A stretch of DNA of 64,000 bases from Allomuricauda sp. NBRC 101325 (GCF_030268205.1 NZ_BSQF01000001.1:1408649-1472648); one strand, 5' to 3'; positions 24,205-33,200 are shown, numbered from the stretch's first letter. The notes: generated from the sequence alone by a model not told the origin. A program made the numbers and translations.

Positions 24205-26022
24205 ATGGGAATTAACAAGGAACAGCTTCAAACCATTGCATTGCGAATTGATGAGGTAATCGATCTGATTCAAATGGAAAACATGGAGAATCATGCCGTA
24301 TTGGATGAGGTTTGCCCCAGTTATAAAAGGAGTGCGCAAAACCTCTCCCATTATGCTGCTTTTCGGAGTTTCGATGCACGAAGCATGCAAAAGGAACTCA
24401 AACATCTGGGCTTGACCCGTTTGGCAAATGCAGAGGGTAACATTTTGGGTAGCCTTCTTAATTTAAAGGAAATTGTACATAGTCTGCTTGGTAATACAGT
24501 TAATGAATTTGATGCTGAATATTTAAATATTGGCGACGGAAAAAGGTTGCTGCAAAAGCATACCGATCATCTTTTTGGGGAAAGGGGCCATAATAGACGG
24601 GTTCGTATTATGGTGACCCAGCCTTCGGAAGCGGCCATTAACTATGATTTGGTGCTGGACATGGTAAAAAATGGGATGGATTGTGCCCGTGTAAATTGTG
24701 CCCACGATGATCCTGAGGTTTGGAAAAAAATCATTGAAAACGTTCGAAAAGCTGAAAAGGAGTGTGGAACCAAGGTCAAGGTGGCCATGGACCTTTCGGG
24801 TCCAAAAATTCGGACAGGGGAAATTGAAAAGGGCCCAAAAGTAAAACGGTTTAAAGCGCCGAGAGACCAAAATGGCGAAAGGCGCCCAGCTATTTTTAAA
24901 CTTGTTACAGATTCCAAAAATGAATTGGAGCCGATAGAGGTGCCAGTGGCTGAATTTTGGTTGCAACAATTGCAGGTCGGCGATGTTTTGAGGACGAAAG
25001 ATTTTAGGGGGAAGTCACATCAATTGAAGGTAGTTAAACTTTTAGAGGATGGTGTTATGATTGAAAGTCCTAAAACCATTTATTTGGAATCAGGAGCTGT
25101 TTTGAAATCTAAACAACAGCATCTAAAAAAAGCTGAAATAGGTAATTTGCCACAGGTTGAACAATCCATTTTGTTGCGTGTTGGGGATCTATTGACAGTT
25201 ACCAAAGAAATGGGGGCGTCTAGTTTGCCCAAGTTCGATGCGAAAGGAAATTTATTGGAACAGGGGATGATCAGTTGCATTCCCTCCCAAATTGTGGAAA
25301 AGGTAAAAGTGGGAGACCGTATTTTGTTCGATGATGGTAAAATTTCTGGGGAAGTTGAAACATTGGGTCTTGGAACTTTTCAAGTTCGGATAACCAGGGC
25401 TAAAGAAGGTGGGGCAATGCTCAAGGCAGAAAAAGGAATCAATCTTCCATCACTTGATTTGGGCATCTCTGGTCTTACAGAAAAAGATCGCGAAGATTTA
25501 CGATTTGTGGTTCAGCATGCCGATATCGTAAATGTATCCTACGTGAATTCCGAAGCGGATGTTGTGGAACTTTTAAATGCGTTGGAGCACTTGGGAGCAA
25601 AACCAGAATTGGGCATCATTTTAAAAATAGAGACACAGTCGGCTTATAAAAACCTCATTGGAATCCTCTTGACGGCCATGAAACGGAAACACTTGGGCGT
25701 TATGATCGCAAGGGGCGATTTGGCCTTGGAAGTGGGTTGGAAAAGCATGGGGATGGTTCAAGAAGGCATTCTGTCTTTTTGCAGTGCGGCCCACATTCCG
25801 GTAGTCTGGGCCACACAGGTTTTGGAAGGTATGGCCAAAAAGGGATTGCCCTCTAGATCCGAAATTACCGATATTACCAATTCGGTACAGGCGGAATGTG
25901 TGATGTTGAACAAAGGTCCATACATCAACAAAGCGATTTCTTTTTTGCATGAGGTACTTTTGAACAGTGAAAGTTCGCACGATAAAAAGGAAATTATGCT
26001 GCCCATAATGAAATGGGATTAA
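24205..26022 (+). CDS. Atypical pyruvate kinase-family protein
   Basis: A 605-residue protein with an N-terminal helical extension of about 130 residues (containing KELKHLGLTRLANAEG), a PK barrel split by an enlarged B domain (about 230-400), and no usual C-terminal regulatory domain. Kept motifs are MDLSGPKIRTG, LKIETQSA, MIARGDLALE, ATQVLEGM and SRSEITD. The usual NFSH loop is NCAHDD, so the Ser that helps bind the monovalent cation is Ala. Long non-canonical PK relatives are known; activity and substrate are uncertain. Divergent from the arsenosugar operon. Confidence 0.85.
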   Translation: MGINKEQLQTIALRIDEVIDLIQMENMENHAVLDEVCPSYKRSAQNLSHYAAFRSFDARSMQKELKHLGLTRLANAEGNILGSLLNLKEIVHSLLGNTVNEFDAEYLNIGDGKRLLQKHTDHLFGERGHNRRVRIMVTQPSEAAINYDLVLDMVKNGMDCARVNCAHDDPEVWKKIIENVRKAEKECGTKVKVAMDLSGPKIRTGEIEKGPKVKRFKAPRDQNGERRPAIFKLVTDSKNELEPIEVPVAEFWLQQLQVGDVLRTKDFRGKSHQLKVVKLLEDGVMIESPKTIYLESGAVLKSKQQHLKKAEIGNLPQVEQSILLRVGDLLTVTKEMGASSLPKFDAKGNLLEQGMISCIPSQIVEKVKVGDRILFDDGKISGEVETLGLGTFQVRITRAKEGGAMLKAEKGINLPSLDLGISGLTEKDREDLRFVVQHADIVNVSYVNSEADVVELLNALEHLGAKPELGIILKIETQSAYKNLIGILLTAMKRKHLGVMIARGDLALEVGWKSMGMVQEGILSFCSAAHIPVVWATQVLEGMAKKGLPSRSEITDITNSVQAECVMLNKGPYINKAISFLHEVLLNSESSHDKKEIMLPIMKWD

Positions 26023-26029
26023 AAGGAAA

Positions 26030-26052
26030 GGGCACCCAGTGGGCGCCCTTAA
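26030..26052 (+). terminator. Hairpin after the pyruvate kinase-like gene
   Basis: AAGGGC and GCCCTT flank CCC/GGG with a very short loop (about 26028-26052), just past the stop at 26022. No T-run follows on the plus strand, so it may be a processing or weak termination hairpin. Confidence 0.5.
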
Positions 26053-26101
26053 AGAGAGACATTATTAACTATAGGAATTCTGTGGTAGTGTTTAGTATAG
26101 T

Positions 26102-26203
26102 TTAATAAAGATATTGGTATATGCTGTTGACCAGGGCATATACTGACAATGCGATTGAAAAATACCAAAAAAGGTATCCTAGTTTCGATTCGATAGTGTT
26201 CAT
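26102..26203 (-). CDS. Possible 33-residue single-pass membrane protein
   Basis: An ATG at 26203 opens a 33-residue frame with a charged N-terminus (NTIESK) and one hydrophobic, aromatic-rich segment (LFWYFSIALSVYALV) ending in tyrosines. It lies alone in the 465-bp gap 26023-26487, which otherwise holds only two hairpins. It looks like a small inner-membrane protein, but it is short enough to arise by chance. Confidence 0.35.
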   Translation of the reverse strand: MNTIESKLGYLFWYFSIALSVYALVNSIYQYLY

Positions 26204-26432
26204 TTTATGAGTGTTTTCTGTTCGCTTTGAGATTGATTGGGATACCGAAATTATTCAAAACTTGGCGTCTACAAACCTAAATTATATTCGTTGTAAGAAA
26301 ATGAACATAATTGGTATCAATGACTATATAAATGGTATTTGGGTATTGGAGTGAGGCGGTAGGCTTATAAAATATATAAATAGCTTTTAATCAATGATAT
26401 ACAACTATTCTTGGAAGTAAAAGCAAAAAAGA

Positions 26433-26468
26433 AAGGGTGTTTGGTTTTTGTTCCAAACACCCTTTTTT
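26433..26468 (-). terminator. Intrinsic terminator after the 26488-26715 gene
   Basis: AAAGGGTGTTTGG pairs with CCAAACACCCTTT around a TTTTTGTT loop, with A-runs and T-runs on both sides. It lies 20 bp past the stop of the small minus-strand gene and could act in both directions. Confidence 0.8.
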
Positions 26469-26487
26469 ATGTATTGTTGGTTTATAG

Positions 26488-26715
26488 TTATACCAATGGG
26501 GTACCGTTTAAGCGCTTCTCGATTTTGCGCTTCTTTTCCGTTAGGAGTTTCATGGTCTCCATTAATTTGGAATCTTTGGTACGCTTGTATATTTCGTTTA
26601 TGGAAAGAATTAAACTTTTAGCTTCTCTGGAAGCCTCAACCCTGTCACTGGTAGACATGTGGCTCATGGGTCTTTTTTCAAACTCTTCCGCCTTTTGTAG
26701 TAACTCTTGAGTCAT
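26488..26715 (-). CDS. Small helical protein of unknown function
   Basis: A 75-residue, highly charged, fully helical-looking protein (KAEEFEKRP at the start, TEKKRKIEKRLNG at the end), with no signal peptide or membrane segment. It has its own strong terminator. It resembles short flavobacterial hypothetical proteins of coiled-coil type; no function can be assigned. Confidence 0.75.
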   Translation of the reverse strand: MTQELLQKAEEFEKRPMSHMSTSDRVEASREAKSLILSINEIYKRTKDSKLMETMKLLTEKKRKIEKRLNGTPLV

Positions 26716-26941
26716 TTTTGTTTAAAATTATGCTGAATTCGTTAAATATAAGGGTTAGTTTGATAATTTCTAACTATGGAACCATTGGATTTTCATATTT
26801 ATGAAAACATTAAGAAGTTGACCCGAAAGTAGATAACACAATTTAACGTTTAATGTGGTCCAATTCAACCTCCCTTTTTATCATAACCGATCGTGTGTCA
26901 ATGAAGGTTTTAAACATATTTCAATGTTAAATTAATGTTTC

Positions 26942-27295
26942 TTGAATGTAAAATTAATTTCATTTGGACTATTTTTGTTGAAAATTGGACCTGTGGAAAT
27001 CATTTGGAAACCGTCAACATCAAAACAGCGTTTGACCTTTGTGCAAACTTTGGACCTGGAATATGCTGTTCGCTTGCAGGTCATCAAGATTTTGATTGCC
27101 GAAGCAGAACATTTAATGGACTACCTTTCTTTGGTCACTATTGAAATCGATTCCAAAAACGGATTTGTTTCTGTGCATGACGACACCCCAGAACCACTTC
27201 TTTCCAAAATTGCCAATAATTTGGTTCAGCCGATTCAAAAAACAGCGCCAAAAATTCAAAACAAGGCATTGGCAGCCATCTCTTTTATGGGGTAA
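26942..27295 (+). CDS. Hypothetical protein
   Basis: A 117-residue ORF with ATG 26942. The C-terminal 95 residues look protein-like (TLDLEYAVRLQVIKILIAEA, then IEIDSKNGFVSVHDD). The first 18 residues may not be translated, since a TTG or GTG near 26980-26995 could be the true start. An overlapping frame from 26935 is shorter and less convincing. No domain recognised. Confidence 0.5.
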   Translation: MNVKLISFGLFLLKIGPVEIIWKPSTSKQRLTFVQTLDLEYAVRLQVIKILIAEAEHLMDYLSLVTIEIDSKNGFVSVHDDTPEPLLSKIANNLVQPIQKTAPKIQNKALAAISFMG

Positions 27296-27392
27296 ACCCA
27301 AATTGTATTTCAGTCAATCTTAAAATCAAATGAGTAAAGCTGAACCCTGAGGTTAGGATAATTTTGATGGTATAAAATCAAAATATTCTATC

Positions 27393-28916
27393 ATGGCTAT
27401 CATAGGAAACATCATAAAAGGAATCATCGAAGCAAAGGAAACGCTAAGCGGTGAGGAAAACCCCATTGAGGAACAACAAAAAGTATTAAAAGAACTCTTG
27501 GAAACTGCCAAGCAAACTCAATTTGGAAAACACTACAATTTTCAAAAGATTTTAGATACGGAGGATATTCAAAAAGCATTTTCAGAAGCAATTCCCTATC
27601 ACGATTACCATAAAATTTCGGAAGAATGGTGGCAAAAAACCATTGATGGTACACCTGATGTGACCTGGCCCGGAAGTCCGGATTTTTTTGCATTGAGTTC
27701 GGGAACCACAGGTAAAAAATCCAAACGGATTCCTGTGACCAATGCGATGATCGACTCCATTAAAAGTGCAGGGAAAAAACAAATATTTGCTTTGAGCAAT
27801 TTTGATATGCCTGCCGATTTTTTTGAAAAGGAAATTATGATGCTGGGCAGTTCCACAGATCTAAAGGAGCGTAATGGACATAAAGAAGGGGAGATCAGTG
27901 GCATAAGTGCCAGTAATATTCCATTCTGGTTCAAGAAATATTACAAACCAGGAGACGAGATTGCACAAATCGATGATTGGGACGAGCGGGTTTTGACCAT
28001 TGCCAAACAAGCCAAACAATGGGATATTGGCGCCTTGAGCGGTATACCTTCATGGTTGGAATTGATGTTGAAAAAGGTAATTGAATACCATGAAGTGGAC
28101 CACATCCATGAAATTTGGCCCAACCTGCAAGTGTACACCTCTGGCGGAGTGGCTTTTGATCCGTATGAAAAAAGTTTCAATGCCCTATTGGGCAAACCCA
28201 TTCAAATTATTGACACCTATTTGGCTTCCGAAGGATTTTTGGCCTTTCAAAATCGACCAGAGACCACATCCATGAAATTGGTGACCGATAATGGTGTCTA
28301 TTTTGAGTTTGTTCCCTTTAAACCAGAATACGTAAACCAAGATGGCTCGTTGACCGAGGATGCTCCTTCGCTTACCCTTGATCAGGTGGAAGAAGATCAG
28401 GATTATGTGTTGATCATTTCTACGGTAACAGGTGCTTGGCGCTATATTATTGGGGATACCATTGCCTTTACCGATGTGGAACGGGCCGAAATTAAAATTA
28501 CGGGCCGTACCAAGTTCTTTTTGAACACTGTAGGCTCGCAGCTTTCGGTAAACAAATTGAACGATGCCGTGAAGCATTTGGAGGAAACTTTGGATATTAA
28601 AATTCCCGAGTACACCCTTTGCGCCAAACGTTTTGATGATGGCTTTTACCATTCGTGGTATTTGGGTTCCGATCAAAGTATGGAGGGTAAGAAAGCTGCC
28701 CAAATTTTGGATGATTTCTTAAAGGATGCCAACAAAAATTACAAAGTGGCCCGAAGCAAAGCTTTGGAAGGTGTGAAGGTACATTTTGTGCCGCAACAGA
28801 TATTTGCCGATTGGAGTGGTGCCAACAAGAAAAAAGGTGGTCAGGTAAAAATGGAACGGGTAATGGGGGAGGAAAAGTTCGCGGAATGGGAAGCCTTTGT
28901 TTCGCAGGAGGCCTAA
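27393..28916 (+). CDS. GH3-family acyl-adenylating enzyme
   Basis: A 507-residue protein of the GH3 (auxin-responsive/JAR1) superfamily, which joins small carboxylic acids to amino acids or other acceptors through acyl-AMP. The ATP-binding P-loop is FALSSGTTGKKSKRIPV near residues 108-124, and the C-terminal adenylation region has YIIGDTIAFTDVE and ITGRTKFFLN (about 352-380). Bacterial members occur in Bacteroidota with unknown substrates. It stands alone between short genes; the next gene is convergent and touches its stop. Confidence 0.88.
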   Translation: MAIIGNIIKGIIEAKETLSGEENPIEEQQKVLKELLETAKQTQFGKHYNFQKILDTEDIQKAFSEAIPYHDYHKISEEWWQKTIDGTPDVTWPGSPDFFALSSGTTGKKSKRIPVTNAMIDSIKSAGKKQIFALSNFDMPADFFEKEIMMLGSSTDLKERNGHKEGEISGISASNIPFWFKKYYKPGDEIAQIDDWDERVLTIAKQAKQWDIGALSGIPSWLELMLKKVIEYHEVDHIHEIWPNLQVYTSGGVAFDPYEKSFNALLGKPIQIIDTYLASEGFLAFQNRPETTSMKLVTDNGVYFEFVPFKPEYVNQDGSLTEDAPSLTLDQVEEDQDYVLIISTVTGAWRYIIGDTIAFTDVERAEIKITGRTKFFLNTVGSQLSVNKLNDAVKHLEETLDIKIPEYTLCAKRFDDGFYHSWYLGSDQSMEGKKAAQILDDFLKDANKNYKVARSKALEGVKVHFVPQQIFADWSGANKKKGGQVKMERVMGEEKFAEWEAFVSQEA

Positions 28917-29546
28917 TTATTCAATTCCGTTGAGGGAATCTTGTTCCTTAACCATTTCCAAAATTTCATCTGGGGATAGGTAATATTTTTTGATTCTGGC
29001 TTTGTACGAATCCTGTATTTCCGAATTCCCCAGAATAAAATTCTTCGTTTTTAAAATATAGTCCGACATGCCCCGGGACACGGCAAACGAGTCAGCCGTA
29101 CGTTCCGCTTTTCGGACAAAATCATCAGAGAAAGTATATCCAAGACCAAAGCCGATGAGGTTCAATCCGTTTCGTTGTCGGTAATCCATAATATGGCCCA
29201 GTTCATGGCCTATCCATCCAATGAGCACTTCCGAAGGAACTTCAACCGTTCTAAACTTCTTCCCAGAAATTTTAAAATTCTCGCTGATCAAAATTTTGTA
29301 GCCCCGTTTCTTTTTAGATTTTAATATATCCGACCAAGCAGGTTGAGCCAGCATTACCGATTTTTTAATGTTTTTCTTGAATTTAAACTCAATGGGAGTG
29401 TTTCTCAATTCAGGAAAGTGCATCAAGGCTAGTTCTACCTCCGATGTAATGGGCTTTGGTATTTTGGCGACAGGGTCTGACATAAAAAGGGTTAGGATAA
29501 TGAATAGTATAAAAATTAGAATGATAAGTCTTAATCGTTCTTTCAA
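28917..29546 (-). CDS. Membrane-anchored zinc metalloprotease-like protein
   Basis: A 209-residue protein starting at a TTG (29546), with one N-terminal membrane segment (about residues 5-24) and a HExxH motif (GHELGHIMDYR near 112), typical of zinc peptidases, plus a downstream acidic helix (RKAERTADSFA) that may hold the third ligand. Orientation suggests the catalytic part lies in the periplasm. Family not identified. It is preceded by a terminator at 29566-29596. Confidence 0.75.
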   Translation of the reverse strand: MKERLRLIILIFILFIILTLFMSDPVAKIPKPITSEVELALMHFPELRNTPIEFKFKKNIKKSVMLAQPAWSDILKSKKKRGYKILISENFKISGKKFRTVEVPSEVLIGWIGHELGHIMDYRQRNGLNLIGFGLGYTFSDDFVRKAERTADSFAVSRGMSDYILKTKNFILGNSEIQDSYKARIKKYYLSPDEILEMVKEQDSLNGIE

Positions 29547-29565
29547 AAGATCAAAGTTTAGAGAT

Positions 29566-29596
29566 TAAAAAAAAGGGCAAATTCAATTTGCCCTTT
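29566..29596 (-). terminator. Intrinsic terminator after the beta-barrel gene
   Basis: A near-perfect hairpin AAAAGGGCAAAT/ATTTGCCCTTTT with loop TCA lies 25 bp past the stop of the 29621 gene, with A and T tracts on both sides. Confidence 0.85.
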
Positions 29597-29620
29597 TCCT
29601 AGTTAGTGTTTATGCTGTTT

Positions 29621-30085
29621 TTAGAACTGATATCTAATACCCAGTGCAATATCCAGGTCTAGATCATCGGAATAGTGGTCGTTAAATCCAATTTCCGGTC
29701 GCATATCAAGCGAGATGAGCAAAGGAATATCGAAGTCGTATTCAATACCTAGATCACCCGCTAAAAGGGCAAAGGCACCATCGTTATCGCCTGCATCGAA
29801 AGAACCGACACCACCACCAGCACCTACGTACCAGTGAAATCCACCATCGATGGGCATAACCCATTGGTAAAGTCCAACCAATTTAAATGCCTCTACATTA
29901 TGGGAGTCCCTCCAGCCAAGGTCGAACTCCAATCGGTTGTTTTCTTTTAGGTAGCGTTGATAGGAGATCTCCCCTCCAAATCCATCATTGTCCCCAACTC
30001 GGATACCGAGTGCGTTTTTTGAAATACTTTGCGCGCTTACTGCAGTTCCTACTATTAAAAAAAGAATTAAAATTATGTTTTTCAT
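29621..30085 (-). CDS. Small outer-membrane beta-barrel protein
   Basis: I place the start at ATG 30085 (MKNIILILFLIVG), giving a clean signal peptide ending in SAQS; an upstream in-frame start at 30106 adds seven residues. The mature part of about 135 residues is a run of amphipathic strands with Gly/Asp turns and ends in a C-terminal Phe (IALGIRYQF), the classic end of outer-membrane barrels. Probably an eight-stranded OmpA/OmpW-like barrel. Function unknown. Confidence 0.8.
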   Translation of the reverse strand: MKNIILILFLIVGTAVSAQSISKNALGIRVGDNDGFGGEISYQRYLKENNRLEFDLGWRDSHNVEAFKLVGLYQWVMPIDGGFHWYVGAGGGVGSFDAGDNDGAFALLAGDLGIEYDFDIPLLISLDMRPEIGFNDHYSDDLDLDIALGIRYQF

Positions 30086-30178
30086 GATTGTTTTATTTGT
30101 TGACAAATTTAGGGCAGAGGTCTAATCGGGCTTGTCTCATTTCATTTAATGATTGACACAAAACCGATTAAAGAATTG

Positions 30179-31600
30179 TTAAAGTAGAGGTCTGAAGAAT
30201 TTAAAGAGGCCTTCCAAAAAGCGTTGTACAAAAGTTCGGTTCTTAAAGTCTTCCAGATGTAGCAAATTGGCCCTTTCGCATTGTAATTTGTACTCTTCCA
30301 GCACCTCTTTGGTAATTGCTTCATCATAGATCAAGATGTTGGTCTCGTAATTGAGTTCAAAACTTCGCACATCAAAGTTTCCTGAACCGATAGAGGTAAG
30401 GTCTTCGTCCACGATCATGATCTTGCTATGGGAAAAGTCGTTCCGCAAATAAATTTTAACGCCAACTTCCAGCAATTCTTCAAATTGGGAGAACATGGCA
30501 TATTTTGCCATTTTGGAATCGGATTTTTCGGGAACCAACAAGCTGATTTCAACCCCTTGCAGTGCTCTTATTTTTAGGTTTTGAAGAAATGCCTCTCCGG
30601 GAACAAAATAGGGGTTGGCTATGTAGATGGAGTGTTCGGCCTCGTTCATCATCCCCAAATACTGTTGTAGAATTGTGGGGTGTTTGGAATCTGGGCCACC
30701 TGCCACCACTTGTGTCGTTGCGGTTCCTTTTGGCTCTTGTTCCACCAAATAGTCATCAATGTTGAATTCATCGTCGCGACTGGCAAAATAGTAGTCCTTT
30801 AAGAACACCAAATGCAGATCGTTCACAATGGGTCCTTCCAATTTTACATGGATGTCCTTCCATTTTCCGAGCTCGTTCCGACCTTTAATGTATTTATCTG
30901 AAATGTTGACCCCTCCCGTAAATGCTACTTCATTATCGATTACGACAATTTTTCGGTGGTTGCGGAAGTTTAGCGAAAACAGCAGGTTTTTTATTCGGAT
31001 GGGCATTATGGGGTAAATTTTTACCCCGATATCTTGAAAATGTTTTCGTGGCCGGCCACGAAGATGGTAGCTTCCCAACGAATCGTAAATAATGCGGATT
31101 TCAACCCCTTCACTGATCTTGCGTTTAAAGAGGTCGATCATTTTGTCGAGCAGATCCCCATGTTCCAATATATAATATTGTAGGTGGATGAATTTTTTGG
31201 CCTCTTCCATTGCCTTGAACAGGGTGTTGAAGGTTTCCCCGCCATCTTGCAGAACGGTAACCTTATTGCCATCGGTAGCTTTGGTACCGCTACTTTTTTT
31301 GATCAGGTCGTTCAGTTTCTTCTTGCGGGGTTCCGAATCAAAATTAACCCAATGGGGTTGATCCAAAGATTTTAGGGAGTAATTGTAGTTCTTCTTTCGT
31401 TCAAATTCACGGTTGTTAAAGAATTTGAATTTTCGGCGGTTCATTCCAAATAGGTAATACAACAACACGCCCAAAAACGGGAAAATAATGATCAGCATTA
31501 CCCAACTAATGGAGCGGCTTGGTCGCCGGCCATGATAAATAATGGCGCCAATGGCCCAAACAGAGGTCAGAATATATAATATGGTAAGTGTCGTGTTCAA
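30179..31600 (-). CDS. cls: Cardiolipin synthase
   Basis: A 473-residue phospholipase-D-family enzyme that condenses two phosphatidylglycerols. Two N-terminal membrane segments (about residues 4-22 and 32-52) are followed by two HKD motifs: HRKIVVIDNEVAFTGG near 216 and HSKIMIVDEDLTSIGSGNFD near 393. These are the full catalytic pairs. The start is a TTG at 31600, because no ATG occurs before the first membrane segment. Acts in the inner membrane. Confidence 0.93.
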   Translation of the reverse strand: MNTTLTILYILTSVWAIGAIIYHGRRPSRSISWVMLIIIFPFLGVLLYYLFGMNRRKFKFFNNREFERKKNYNYSLKSLDQPHWVNFDSEPRKKKLNDLIKKSSGTKATDGNKVTVLQDGGETFNTLFKAMEEAKKFIHLQYYILEHGDLLDKMIDLFKRKISEGVEIRIIYDSLGSYHLRGRPRKHFQDIGVKIYPIMPIRIKNLLFSLNFRNHRKIVVIDNEVAFTGGVNISDKYIKGRNELGKWKDIHVKLEGPIVNDLHLVFLKDYYFASRDDEFNIDDYLVEQEPKGTATTQVVAGGPDSKHPTILQQYLGMMNEAEHSIYIANPYFVPGEAFLQNLKIRALQGVEISLLVPEKSDSKMAKYAMFSQFEELLEVGVKIYLRNDFSHSKIMIVDEDLTSIGSGNFDVRSFELNYETNILIYDEAITKEVLEEYKLQCERANLLHLEDFKNRTFVQRFLEGLFKFFRPLL

Positions 31601-31670
31601 AAAAGTTGGGTGTTTAAACCAATTTCTAATTTAAGCATCAATTGGATATTTTAAATAGGGTGGTAACTAA

Positions 31671-31700
31671 AAAAACTCTGGTAATAGGTACCAGAGTTTT
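31671..31700 (-). terminator. Intrinsic terminator after the acidic lipoprotein gene
   Basis: ACTCTGGTA and TACCAGAGT pair around a short ATAGG loop, followed on the minus strand by seven T. It lies 21 bp beyond the stop at 31722. Confidence 0.85.
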
Positions 31701-31721
31701 GTTGTAATGGTTTTTAAGTGT

Positions 31722-31961
31722 TTAAGAAATTGTATCCGTTGCCTTATCGATTTCATCTTCCACATCGTCTGCGGCATCTTCAATTTTATCGCCTACATCT
31801 TTTGCCGCATCTTCGATGTCATCAGCGGCCTCTTCAAGGCCATCTCCCACATCTTCAATGGCATCTTCTACTTTATCTTCGGTTGTTTCTCTGCAGCTTG
31901 TCATGCTCAAGGTCATTGCCATGGCCATGAAAAGCATAAATATACTTAGTGACTTTCTCAT
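31722..31961 (-). CDS. Acidic repeat lipoprotein
   Basis: A 79-residue lipoprotein (lipobox ending in MTSC near residue 23). The mature part is made of about five 11-residue acidic repeats of the EDAxDDVED type, strongly amphipathic and helical, like LEA- or apolipoprotein-type sequences. No enzyme motif. It sits next to a DUF1328-type gene (upstream, same strand), a pairing that suggests envelope stress or osmotic protection; this is inferred. Confidence 0.85.
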   Translation of the reverse strand: MRKSLSIFMLFMAMAMTLSMTSCRETTEDKVEDAIEDVGDGLEEAADDIEDAAKDVGDKIEDAADDVEDEIDKATDTIS

Positions 31962-31998
31962 ATTTGTGTGTTTTAGGTTAATGATTCTATTGTTTTTT

Positions 31999-32160
31999 TT
32001 AGATCCGTTTTCTTCCTGTGATCAATGAAATGATAAATAATACAATGAATATGAAGAATAGGATTTTAGCTATACTTGCGGCACCGGCGGCAATACCACC
32101 AAATCCGAAAATACCGGCCACAATGGCCAAAATTATAAAGGTGACTGTCCAACGTAACAT
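31999..32160 (-). CDS. DUF1328-family small membrane protein
   Basis: A 53-residue protein starting at ATG 32160. Two membrane segments are separated by a Gly/Ala-rich FGFGGIAAGAASIAKILF turn, and it ends with RKRI, matching the DUF1328 (YtjA-like) family of small inner-membrane proteins often induced by stress. It reads toward the acidic lipoprotein with a 37-bp gap and is probably co-transcribed with it. Confidence 0.85.
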   Translation of the reverse strand: MLRWTVTFIILAIVAGIFGFGGIAAGAASIAKILFFIFIVLFIISLITGRKRI

Positions 32161-32303
32161 AATGATAGTGTTTTAAGTTAATGTCTGACTATCTCTTAAT
32201 CAGTACATTACAAATTTCTTTGAATTTTTGTTTAATCATTGTCGCTTTTAAGTTTAACATTGACTCAAAAGCTATTTTTCGTGTGCTTTTTCCCAAATTC
32301 CTG

Positions 32304-33008
32304 TTAAGAATTGCTCATGAGCTTTTCAAACCTTTCGGGGGATGGGGTGTTTTGTGAAGCGATATAATGCTCGAAAAAGTCACTGGAAAGTTGTTCCGCT
32401 TTAAGTTCGATCTTGGTAGGTGCTTCCATGATCTTCTTTAAGTCTTTGGTGCTTGAAGATTTTGCTAGCCAAGTTTCTGCATTTTCTTTTGGGATGATAA
32501 TGGGCGCCAAATGACTCAAATCGTGATAATTTGAGATAAAGCTGTCCATGGTGTCGGTGATCAGGGCGGCACAACGGAATCCGTCCTCCAAAATATTATA
32601 GGTACCCGCCAATAAAAAAGGTCTGTTGGAAGGTTGGTGCAGATAAAAGCTATGGGTTTTACCTTTTTGCACCATATGGGTGTAAAATCCGGTTACAATG
32701 ATCAAGCACCGTCTTTCGGTAAAGGATTCCTTCATCCAATGGATCTGCTCAAGATCTTGAATGGGTACATTTAAGGTGTTTGCCTTATCCTGAAATTGGG
32801 CCCATTCCTCCTCAAAGTCCTGAGGCATCAGTCCCCAAATGGCAAAAGTGATCTCCGCATTGTTTGCCATGGTCACTATGCTCAAATTGGTTTCGTTAAA
32901 TCCGTTGATGATGGGGTTTGGCCTGTATAAATTTGGATATCTAAACGAAAGTCCAAACTCCTCCTCGATCATTTCGCGTTCCGCTACATTAGAAAGTTTG
33001 TAAATCAT
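32304..33008 (-). CDS. SRAP-family protein lacking the catalytic cysteine
   Basis: A 234-residue SOS-response-associated peptidase (YedK/HMCES) relative: the region FAIWGLMP near residue 55, a GFY block near 107 and RPFLLAGTYN near 129 are recognisable. Standard members begin Met-Cys and use Cys2 to trap abasic sites. Here the N-terminus is Met-Ile-Tyr and the usual GFYEW is GFYTH, so Cys2 and the catalytic Glu are both missing. His162 or His166 may be kept. A stop codon lies two codons before the ATG, so no longer start is possible. It may bind single-stranded DNA without chemistry. Confidence 0.8.
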   Translation of the reverse strand: MIYKLSNVAEREMIEEEFGLSFRYPNLYRPNPIINGFNETNLSIVTMANNAEITFAIWGLMPQDFEEEWAQFQDKANTLNVPIQDLEQIHWMKESFTERRCLIIVTGFYTHMVQKGKTHSFYLHQPSNRPFLLAGTYNILEDGFRCAALITDTMDSFISNYHDLSHLAPIIIPKENAETWLAKSSSTKDLKKIMEAPTKIELKAEQLSSDFFEHYIASQNTPSPERFEKLMSNS

Positions 33009-33167
33009 GATACATTAATTTATGTGGTTGCAAGTAACTGGATTTGGGCCTATTGGGTTGACTCAAATGATTTTAATCGTGATGCTTTTCAAAAAGAAAC
33101 AGAAAACCCCTTCCAAGTCCATATTTTAAAATGGCCCGTATATAAACAAAGCCTATCTTTATAAGTT

Positions 33168-33184
33168 GGCGAGCATGGTTCGCC
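33168..33184. promoter_or_regulatory. Inverted repeat just upstream of the AraC regulator
   Basis: GGCGA and TCGCC flank GCATGGT, 17 bp upstream of the ATG at 33201. It could be an operator or a short hairpin at the ribosome binding region. A TATCTTTA element lies about 15 bp before it. Confidence 0.3.
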
Positions 33185-33200
33185 TTAAACCTCTACATCT

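Noticed and set aside
26935..27144. 69-residue alternative frame before 27145
   Set aside because: It ends early and is less protein-like than the frame starting at 26942.
31707..31949. Plus-strand ORFs with repeated Cys/Phe and His/Leu patterns over the acidic lipoprotein
   Set aside because: The repeats come from the GAC/GAT-rich codons of the minus-strand lipoprotein, which has a signal peptide, lipobox and terminator.
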